Source: Caprella mutica (lineage: Eukaryota; Arthropoda; Malacostraca; Amphipoda; Caprellidae). From it: a DNA stretch of 64,000 bases. The number at the start of each line of letters is the position of its first letter. The first letter of the stretch is position 1. This document shows, piece by piece, positions 55,440-64,000 of the stretch. The translations under genes and the position numbers were made by a program. Under the pieces are notes generated by a model, which had not been told where the DNA came from, did no database searches, and was given only the letters and a program-made list of their open reading frames with translations. The DNA is taken from NCBI GenBank assembly GCA_947561585.1, contig CANNZV010000867.1:62001-126000 (forward strand). Direction: 5' to 3'.

Positions 55440-55627
55440 CTTGGGTCTTTCCCATTTGACAACCCCACCAGATTTAATTTAAATTAATTTCTTTATATGT
55501 ATTTTTGTCCATAGAATCCGAAAATCAAAACCGTTTTTTGTAGAAACTGATAGTTTTTGAGATATGAGGGTTTAAAGTTATTTATTTACTATGTATTACT
55601 GAAGGATTGAGAACTTTGAAAAAACTC
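55440..55627. repeat. Dispersed repeat, copy 1
   Basis: Contains GGGTCTTTCCCATTTGACAA, TTGTCCATAGAATCCGAAAA and GTATTACTGAAGGATTG. Copy 2 at 57285-57488 is nearly identical. Confidence 0.85.
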
Positions 55628-55676
55628 GTGTTTTCATTGAAATTACTCGAACAATATAGATTTTTTACATGAAACA

Positions 55677-55940
55677 GTAATGTAGTTTGTTGTATTCGCT
55701 AGTTTGTTGTATTACACACTCCTTGATTGATTAATGACCTGGCAGGGGGGCTCCCCGAAATACATATATCGAATATATTTCCAGTTTCCGTGATATTTTC
55801 AATTTATTACTTCAATGCTGATAAATTTGTAATGGGGGGCGTGCCGCCCCCCATACCCTCCTGCCAGGTCATTGAACAATCATGAAGTGTGCAGTACAAC
55901 AAACTAGCGGATAAAACAATCTGCATTACGGTTATCATGT
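55677..55940. repeat. Palindromic GCGTGCCGCCCC-family repeat
   Basis: The left half has AGTTTGTTGTATTCGCTAGT and ATGACCTGGCAGGGGGG; the right half TGCCAGGTCATTGAACAATC and ACAACAAACTAGCGG in inverse order. Confidence 0.75.
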
Positions 55941-55959
55941 GGATTTTCGCCGTCAAATT

Positions 55960-56850
55960 TTGACGAAACAACAATTAAGAGAGTGACGAAGAACGTCTTA
56001 AAGCGCGCAAGACTTGACCTAGAGGATTCCGACAACCATTTTCAACACCTTCTGTAGAAAGCCTTTAAAAGTGTTTCCATTGTGTTTAAAATAAGTTTGT
56101 AATACATGAATTGAAAGTACCAAACCTTATCTTCTAGAAAATATATTTGCTTCCTCTAAATTCTTATTTCAAATATTACTAGTTGGGGGTTATAGGATTG
56201 CTAAAAGAAAAAATCACACTGTATATGCTATAGTAGTCTAGTAGATGACTAGTCTTTCACATTGAGTGTCTTTGTACTAACTAGTATAAATACTAGAGAT
56301 TACTCGAAATGCAGGTGTTTAACTTAGATTAGTTAATACTATTGCATTCAAACATTACAGGAAGGCAGCTCCATATTAATATTTTTTATAATTGTAGCTC
56401 ATTAAATTTTCTGTCTTGAAAGTTCAAAGTTTTAAACGGTTTAATAATTTCAAAACTGTGCTCTCTAGTGATTATTAGTAACACCCCACATAACTGAAAA
56501 GTTAGTGCTAAAGTAAGTCATTAAGCTAAATAATATACTGGGGACTAAATTGATATGCGCTGCAGTAGTTCTCATGGATCAACAAACTCTCTATGTTCCG
56601 TGCTGCCTGCAATTGTTATTTTAGTGTGATTGATAGAGAGAATGGTACATGTAGTGTAGACACTCCATGTCATTACACACCTACCATTATATCCCTGCTA
56701 TACCTCTAACAAATCAAGAAATGACTGCACAACTCGCAATAGGTCAATAACTCCAAGTCAATCACCTTAGTGATCCTTTGATTCATACTTTGATGATTAT
56801 TTATAGTTGAGGTAACAATTAGCTACTTGACTTTAAATGCCTCAGATAAA
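55960..56850. other. AT-rich sequence without recognised features
   Basis: No exon, array or mobile element recognised before the family-A MITE. Confidence 0.5.
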
Positions 56851-56860
56851 CACTCACTAA

Positions 56861-57112
56861 AGGGCCGTACACACGTAGGGTTTTTTAGTCTTTCCACCAG
56901 ACATTTTGCTCGAGATTTTGCAATCATACAAGTAAAAGCGATATAATTATTATTTATTTTAGTTGGTATCCATGATACCTGCAGGTATCATGGATACCAA
57001 CTAAGATAAATAAATATTAATAGTTTTTTCTTATATTCTCGTGGAAAAAGTAGGAGGAGCTTAGCAGAAGGTCTGGTGGAATGTCTTAAAAACCCTACGT
57101 GTGTACTGTCCT
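56861..57112. mobile_element. Family-A MITE, copy 3
   Basis: AGGGCCGTACACACGTAGGG ... ACGTGTGTACTGTCCT, flanked by TAA and TCA. The same centre TACCTGCAGGTA as copy 2 and the same inner arm GTAGGAGGAGCTTAGC. Confidence 0.86.
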
Positions 57113-57284
57113 TCAGTTTTTCTTTTTGTTAATTTAGTAGCCACCACATTCCTTGAAATGTAATCACTTGCTATTGGGGCACTATGCCTATACTGGAATA
57201 AATTGCATCAGGATTGGTGCTTATTTGTCTATTATTTAAACACCTGTAATGGCGATAATATTAGCTATCTAACACTAGAGTAGG

Positions 57285-57488
57285 TAAATAAAGTATATGG
57301 GTCTTTCCCATTTGACGACCCCCACCAAATTTAATACAAATTATATTTTTTTATATGTATTTTTGTCCATAGAATCCGAAAATCAAAACCGTTTTTTGTA
57401 TAAACTAATACTTTTTGAGATATGAGGGTTTAAAGTTATTTATTTCCTATGTATTACTGAAGGATTGGGAACTTTGAAAAAACTCGAA
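57285..57488. repeat. Dispersed repeat, copy 2
   Basis: Same text as copy 1 with a few differences (GACGACCCCC for GACAACCCC). It lies directly before the Harbinger-type MITE. Confidence 0.85.
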
Positions 57489-57563
57489 AGTAAGAAAAAA
57501 AATAATGATTTTTGTTGTGATTGTGGTTGGTAAAATTCCCATTGACCATGAATTCATCGATTA

Positions 57564-58249
57564 AGGGCCTTTTAGAAGTGATACATTTTGTATCAGCAAC
57601 ATTATATATATATATACAAATGTCGCATAAATGTTTCTATATACGGCAAGCAATCTGTTTAGACGAGAATACGGTGTGAGGCAACTCTAGTGTCGCACAA
57701 GCAACTGTATATAGTTTAAATTACTTGTTATTTGCTATACCAAATGAATTGAGGTTAGGAACTTTGAGGGATAACTTCAGTAGATAGTTTTACTTGGATA
57801 CAAAATGAAGAGATCAATCATAATTTAGAACACAGATCTTTATGACTTTTAAAAATTAAATCGTAACATAATAAACGCAATGCAATAATAAATTGCTAGG
57901 ACGCCAAAACAATATTTTATTCCATTTATAGAGTGTTGGCTGTATTTCATATAATTATGAATTAGCTTCTAAAAAATATATTTACTTACATAAAAAATGA
58001 TACATCTGTATGTAGTGTGTAGGGAGATGTGTGTGCGTCTGTAGTAGTGACGCACTCACCTTCCTTTGACAGCCAATAACACACTGTAAAAGTCTGTATA
58101 CATTTGTCGCAGCATTGTTGCGCGACACCAACTCGCACTGAGCGAATCGAAAAATGTCGCAGAGAAATTGTGGCTGATACACCCGGGAAACAGCTCTGAA
58201 ACAAATTGTCGCGCAACAATGTGAAAATGTATCACGTCTAAAAGGGCCT
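57564..58249. mobile_element. PIF/Harbinger-type MITE with TTA target duplication
   Basis: Left AGGGCCTTTTAGAAGTGATA, right inverse of AGGCCCTTTTAGACGTGATA, flanked by TTA at 57561-63 and 58250-52. Inside are repeats of TTGTCGCGCAACAA. Two overlapping short minus-strand frames (66 and 77 codons) show no domain. Confidence 0.87.
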
Positions 58250-58297
58250 TTACGATGGCAGTTGTGTTTCAGTTGATGGTTCCTGTTACCTGGGTTA

Positions 58298-58450
58298 GCT
58301 CAAAGACAAAGTATGGCCAACTTTTAGAGCCACTGCAATGCTAGTGAATATGGTGCTCAACCGCATTGTACAAGGGTGGCTAAGCAGTTCATGACAGCTA
58401 GAGCCAGCATTGCAGTGGCTCGTAAAGTTGGCCATACTTTTTCTTTGAGC
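58298..58450. mobile_element. Small foldback element
   Basis: Arms GCTCAAAGACAAAGTATGGC and AGCCACTGCAATGCT pair with the inverse on the right over about 45 bases. It sits 48 bases right of the previous MITE. Confidence 0.8.
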
Positions 58451-58834
58451 AAACCTCCCGGGACTGAAAAGTTCTTTCATTCAAATACACAGACTCAGGA
58501 TAAAGTTTCATATTTTGATCATTTAATTTGTGTTTACTTATTATTGTAATTCCACACGTTTTCTACGTATTTGTAAATAATACATATATTTACCACGTGG
58601 TATATAGTTCTTGGACGTGTTAACATAAGGTCCAGTACAATTATTTTACAAACAATGCTTAAAACTGATTTAGGTTCTCATTTAGTAAGTACATAGGTAC
58701 TAGGTAGCTAAGGTAATTTATGTTTATGCTGCAGAAACAGAAAAGACGTAATGAAAAATTATGTAAAATGTGATTTTTTAATCCAATATTAGATATGAAA
58801 TAAATAAACTTGGCACCGCCAGTGAGGAAAGAAT

Positions 58835-59438
58835 GGTGCACCAACAATTGGGCCCCAAAACAATTAAGCCCAGAAAAAAATTGGGCAGAATATACAATAA
58901 AGAAGTATTACTTTGTTATTACCAGGGAAGTGACAATATTATCTTTGAAATATGCTTTATATTCTCTAAAAATATGTTTACATTGACTTTAATTCAATTT
59001 GTATGTTCCAATAATCTCGGCATGTCTAAATTACCAAAATTCTTATTTTCTATTCACTACATCCTAACTCATTGACTTCACAGGAGTTCACTATATACGT
59101 AGAGGTACTTTAACTTGGAAATTTATTGCTTACATGACCTACCAGAACAGAAAATTATTGTGGTTTAAAAGAATAATAGTATTTATTCATGAAAAGAATA
59201 TGTTCTATTAAAAAGATTTATTTATCATAACAGGAATAGTCATTTTCATGTTAGGAATATTCTTTATTTTAAATTTGCTCAAGACTATATTTTTATGCAA
59301 AACGCATATTGTCACATCACTAGGTATTACAGTAGCAAGGGTTTTTAATTAAGTTAATACAGTAACCTCTGGAAAAAATGGGCAAATAATATAATTTTCT
59401 TGGAGCCCAATTGTCTTGGGCCCAAATGTCGGTCCACA
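58835..59438. mobile_element. MITE with 9-bp target duplication GGAAAGAAT
   Basis: Exact GGAAAGAAT at 58826-58834 and 59439-59447. Ends GGTGCACCAACAATTGGGCC and inverse of TGTGGACCGACATTTGGGCC. Duplications of 9 bp are typical of Mutator-like elements (inference). Confidence 0.83.
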
Positions 59439-59499
59439 GGAAAGAATACGGTTAGGGTTAACCTAGTCAACGTGCATAGATCCGACAATTAATTTGATA

Positions 59500-59800
59500 T
59501 AGCAAGGGGTTAACGGTCAACTTCGAAACGAAGTATTCTGAAAGGAAGATGGCACAATGAACAAGTTACTCACTACCGTCAGTGACACTTCCCTCAGAAG
59601 TGTCCTTCTATGCAGATAACTACTTTGTGAATAGGTCACTTAATGTGATGAAAAGAGACACAAGCACAGGTGGCTGCACTTACAGATGGAAGAAGAAAAT
59701 GAAGAGGACATTGTAAAGCCTACGAGCCTACCTAACACAATGTAAGGACCTCGTAGTTGAAGAACATAACCCTAGCGCTATCCTCTACAACTTCAAACAG
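59500..59800. repeat. Dispersed module, copy 3
   Basis: Contains GACACAAGCACAGGTGGCTG, AATGAAGAGGACATTG, AAGCCTACGAGCCTACCTAA and CCTAGCGCTATCCTCTA. The donor-like site of the other copies is altered here. Confidence 0.7.
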
Positions 59801-60062
59801 CCCACAATATTAATTAACTAAGATGCTTTAACGATCTTGCAGAAGAAACCAGTTAATAAATTTTCTTTGACACGGTATCAAACTAAGGCTGTCACTAATT
59901 ATTATATTATTTGAGCAATGATTTTAATTAAGAGCGATTGTGAGAAGTTAGGAATGAAGCACAGCTACAAATATCGCTACTACTTTCCTCATCTATTTTA
60001 CTATCACTACAAAGTTGTCCGTTACCAACTTCATGTCAAACTTATCGAACATCGAGAAGTTC

Positions 60063-60393
60063 AACATTATGAACCACATCATTATGAACCATATCATTAT
60101 GAACCATATCACTATGAACCACATCACTATGAACCACATCACTATGAACCACATCATTATGAACCACATCACTATGAACCACATCATTATGAACCACATC
60201 ACTATGAACCAGATCACTATGAACCACATCATTATGAACCACATCATTATGAACCACATCACTATGAACCAGATCATTATGAACCACATCATTATGAACC
60301 ACATCATTATGAACCACATCATTATGAACCACATCATTATGAACCACATCATTATGAACCACATCACTATGAACCACATCACTATGAACCAGA
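60063..60393. repeat. 15-bp tandem repeat, 22 copies
   Basis: Unit CATTATGAACCACAT with C/T and C/G variants. Its period keeps several frames open on both strands; one of 177 codons reads HYEPH repeats, another M-N-H-I repeats. No splice or start context supports translation. Confidence 0.95.
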
Positions 60394-60705
60394 TAGTGTT
60401 CTAGTAGATATCAAAATAATGACCTTGCAGAAATATTACTTTGGGAAATAACACAGTTACTTCTCTATGGCAACACAGTAACTGATTTCTAGGTTTAAAA
60501 TTCCGCATGGTGCTTTTACTGCTACCTGCATCCTATCCACACAGGTGATTTGTTTGGTTAATTACGCTGTAGTCCGTGTGATGGCAGTGAGTACACACAC
60601 ATTGCCACTCAATGTCACTTTTTATTGAACTAAAGAGACAAAAGAGATATGCGTAATTAACAGGACAAACAAAAGCAAGTTGTGCCAGAATTACAGTCAC
60701 TCGCT

Positions 60706-61351
60706 AGACCAGTAAAGTAGTAAAGAGATATACCACAATTAGCACAGTAATGTAGTAAAGAGATATACCACAATTAGCACAGTAAAGTAGTAAAGAGATA
60801 TACCACAATTAGCACAGTAATGTAGTAAAGAGATATACCACAATTAGCACAGTAATGTAGTAAAGAGATATACCACAATTAGCACAGTAATGTAGTAAAG
60901 AGATATACCACAATTAGCACAGAAATGTAGTAAAGAGATATACCACAATTAGCACAGTAATGTAGTAAAGAGATATACCACAATTAGCACAGTAAAGTAG
61001 TAAAGAGATATACCACAATTAGCACAGTAATGTAGTAAAGAGATATACCACAATTAGCACAGTAATGTAGTAAAGAGATATACCACAATTAGCACAGTAA
61101 TGTAGTAAAGAGATATACCACAATTAGCACAGTAATGTAGTAAAGAGATATACCACAATTAGCACAGAAATGTAGTAAAGAGATATACCACAATTAGCAC
61201 AGTAATGTAGTAAAGAGATATACCACAATTAGCACAGTAATGTAGTAAAGAGATATACCACAATTAGCACAGAAATGTAGTAAAGAGATATACCACAATT
61301 AGCACAGTAATGTAGTAAAGAGATATACCACAATTAGCACAGTAATGTAGT
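60706..61351. repeat. 35-bp tandem repeat, about 18 copies
   Basis: Unit contains AGTAATGTAGTAAAGAGATA and TACCACAATTAGCAC. Copies differ only at the AGTAATG/AGAAATG/AGTAAAG position. Confidence 0.95.
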
Positions 61352-61521
61352 ATAGCATGCATCATTACACTATTACAATTATAATATAATAGTGATAAGA
61401 GAAAATTGTTAGCTTTCCATTTATACCAAAATCATCCTCAGTAAACATAATTATATCTTGGAGATACACAATTCATATTCAATGATGTTCTATCTAAGAT
61501 AAAGACTGTATAGCTGATATA

Positions 61522-62805
61522 CAGGGTGGGGCGTAAGTTTGGAAGCAAATGAAAGTGCATATTATAATCTAACGAAAAATATATTTAATAATTTACAGTT
61601 ATGTATTATTACATAAGAGTTTTAAGAATTCAAAAATCATAAATTAATTCAAAATGTCCCCCCTTGTTTTTAATAACAGCCTCAAATCTCCTCCGAACTC
61701 CTCCTACTGCGGCACGCAACTGTTCTTGTGAAATTTCCTTCCAAGATCTCTGGAGCGATCGCTTTAAATCATTTACCACAGGCCTTGATTCAAGAATGGA
61801 CCATACCGAAAAGTCCATAGGATTAACATCTGGGGAGTAGGGAGGCCACATTTCTTTGGACCAAAACCGTGGAAGATGGTCATGGCACCAGTTTTGAGTG
61901 ACATTTGCAGTATGTGAAGTCGCGCCGTCTTGCTGAAATGTCCATAGAGTGTCCTTACCGAAGTGATCCTTAGCTGACTCCAACATTGGCGTCAAAATGT
62001 TCTCAATATAACATTTAGCATTGATTTTGGCGCCTTGTTCCACAAAAATTAAAGGACATCTCCAAGTTTCTGAAACGGCGGCCCAGACCATTACTGAAGC
62101 AGGTTTCATGGTTCTGTGGACAGTTTTTTGGTTGTATGGGATGTCTTTTGTACTTTTACCAATTATTCTGTCATTCCTCCGGTTGTGAGCCATTTCCACT
62201 GTGAAAATTTTTTCGTCAGACCAAACAACTTCACCAGCCGTGCCAGACTTCAATTCTCTCAGAAGTGCTTTGCTTCTCTCCAATCTCTTTTTCTTTGCAG
62301 CTTCTGACAGAGTCTGTCTCTTCTGGAGGGTGAAAGAGGACATCTTTAGGTCTTCTTTGACAACTCTTTTCATTGTTCTGGGACTCACATTTACTGTTTT
62401 GGCTAACAATCGATCGTATTGACTTTTTCGGGTTCCTCCTGATCTTCTCTCTGGCACATTTTATCAGTTGTTTGGTGCGTTGTGAGCGTGGTCTACCACT
62501 TCTTGGACGATCAGTCAAGTCTCCTCTCTCATTAAAACGCTTCACACACTTCCAAACAGTCGATCTCGCTATTGAGAGAGTCTTTGAAATGACGGAATCT
62601 GACTTCCCGGCACGGTGTAGAGCAACAATGGTTTCTCTTTTGTCTGACATTTTTGAATTGACTAAATTTTTGTAAAAAAATAACACTGCCACGTCATAAT
62701 GTAGTGTCTCTACTATAGTTCAAACCCTATCACCTACTTAGGAACTTATTTTTAAGAATTATATTAATGTTTGAAAAATTGCTTCCAAACTTACGCCCCA
62801 CCCTG
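61522..62805. mobile_element. Nearly intact Tc1/mariner element, DD37D type
   Basis: Perfect-looking 25-bp inverted ends starting CAGGGTGGGGCGTAAGTTTG, with TA duplicated on both sides (61520-21, 62806-07). It is 1284 bp with one transposase gene on the minus strand. Confidence 0.95.
61630..62650 (-). pseudogene. DD37D mariner transposase with one frameshift
   Basis: Would encode about 340 residues from MSDKRETIVALHRAGKS. Seen in order: helix-turn-helix (VISKTLSIARSTVWKCVKRF), linker GRPRSQRT, a frameshift at about 62400 (RRNPKKSIRS in one frame, LAKTVNVSPRTMKRVV in the next), then the catalytic domain: VVWSDEKIF (first Asp), FQQDGATSHTA (second Asp) and WPPYSPDVNPMDFSVW (third Asp). Exactly 37 residues separate the last two Asp, defining DD37D. 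After ILES a few residues seem lost before VNDLKRS. The element probably moved recently, since its ends and body are well kept, but it cannot make a full protein unless the frameshift is an assembly error. Confidence 0.92.
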
Positions 62806-63039
62806 TATAATAAATGCCTTTAATTTCACAATTGAACCGCTTTTCAATAACTAATAGTAGCTACTTATATCTCAGTGTGGGACAATAGAAATGACTAGAT
62901 CTGCACATAAAGTTTGAACAATCAGCACATTTCAATGCCACTATAGGCTGAGTTGTGAAGAGAATAGTGAGCAAAGTCTTAAAAAACCAACCCACCTCAT
63001 AAGCCTTTGAGGTAAACATTCATGTGGTAAACATAACTC

Positions 63040-63512
63040 ACTATTAAATGGTAAATTGTACACTATTAAATGGTAAATTGTACACTATTAAATGGTAAAT
63101 TGTACACTATTAAATGGTAAATTGTACACTATTAAATGGTAAATTGTACACTATTAAATGGTAAATTGTACACTATTAAATGGTAAATTGTACACTATTC
63201 AGTGCTGTATTGTACACTATTTAGTGCTGTATTGCACACTATTTAGTGCTGTATTGCACACTATTTAGTGCTGTATTGCACACTATTTAGTGCTGTATTG
63301 CACACTATTTAGTGCTGTATTGTACACTATTTAGTGCTGCATTGTACACTATTTAGTGCTGTATTGCACACTATTTAGTGCTGTATTGCACACTATTTAG
63401 TGCTGTATTGCACACTATTTAGTGCTGTATTGTACACTATTTAGTGCTGTATTGTACACTATTTAGTGCTGTATTGCACACTATTTAGTGCTGCATTGCA
63501 CACTATTTAATG
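63040..63512. repeat. Two-part 22-bp tandem repeat, about 8 + 14 copies
   Basis: The left part has unit ACTATTAAATGGTAAATTGT + AC. The right part has ACTATTTAGTGCTGTATTGC + AC. Same period and the same ACTATT...GTAC/GCAC frame, so one probably evolved from the other. Confidence 0.94.
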
Positions 63513-63514
63513 GT

Positions 63515-64000
63515 AATTGTATTATTGCAGTGAAGGTTTGGTAAGGAATACTTCAGATAGAACCTACAGGACAGTTAAGGGTGAGTAGAAATAAGACTTT
63601 ACGACTTACTTAGGATGTGTTCATTGTAATAACCCACACGGCTCTTTTTTATATTTGAGTTATAACAATATAGTAATAAAAAGATAATGCCGATACATTG
63701 TGAAGAAACTATCAATCATGAAGTTTATCTATGTATTATAATAAACATATATTTACTTCTAATAAATGTTTCCTAGTTAGCTCATCTGAGGACAGAAGTC
63801 TGTATTTGAAACGTCAGCGAGAGAGCTCTATATCTAACTATGATTGTTATTATTTCTTCATCTACTGAGTTAATTTTTAAAAGAAAATAACTGTATTGCC
63901 ACAAGTTGCATTTCGGAGCAGTTGCTTTGAAACAAACCATGAAACAATTTATTAAAGAATTTATTCAGTAAGCAATAAATCATTACCTACATCCACAAAA
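63515..64000. other. AT-rich sequence without recognised features
   Basis: Nothing recognised to the window end. Confidence 0.5.

Overview
This is eukaryotic (animal) DNA: AT-rich, intron-rich, with GT-AG splice junctions, Tc1/mariner and PIF/Harbinger-type DNA transposons, many foldback MITEs and many minisatellites. The phylum cannot be fixed from the sequence. An invertebrate or non-bilaterian metazoan is likely, because the one large gene is a clear but diverged ARHGAP21/ARHGAP23 orthologue.

The gene is on the minus strand and fills positions 330 to 42968. I placed 28 coding exons by hand. All have GT-AG borders and matching splice phases, and they sum to 7272 bases, exactly 2424 codons including the stop. 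In order they encode a PDZ domain (exons 1-3), a 718-codon low-complexity exon (exon 4), a Ser/Pro-rich linker (5-10), a PH domain (11-13), a short linker (14-15), a RhoGAP domain with its arginine finger (16-20), and a long C-terminal tail (21-28) with two short motifs resembling the vertebrate ARHGAP21 tail. It ends in ESHV, a class I PDZ ligand. The initiator exon is not certain; a 12-nt exon at 53880-53891 is a candidate. The role inferred from the family is a scaffolded GTPase-activating protein for Rho-family GTPases at membranes, Golgi or junctions.

The right third (about 43-64 kb) holds no recognisable protein gene except transposon genes. It is either the 5' intron or flank of the RhoGAP gene, or intergenic. 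It contains a 3.5-kb array of a 21-bp unit, two wrecked mariner-like elements (47.4 and 49.1 kb), one nearly intact DD37D element with a frameshift (61.5-62.8 kb), a possible tRNA-derived SINE-like repeat (48.1 kb), and several MITEs.

About a fifth of the window (roughly 12.4 kb) is tandem repeat. The most unusual signal is where some arrays sit. Three begin exactly at intron position +1 of an exon (after exons 2, 17 and 26). A fourth reiterates the end of PH exon 12 with its splice donor, and each unit also carries a 3' splice-site-like sequence, so it reads as seven tandem 16-nt micro-exons. A fifth place (exon 15) has one duplication of exon end plus donor, and the stop-codon region is triplicated. 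This suggests that minisatellites repeatedly nucleate at exon-intron borders in this genome, which could affect splicing.
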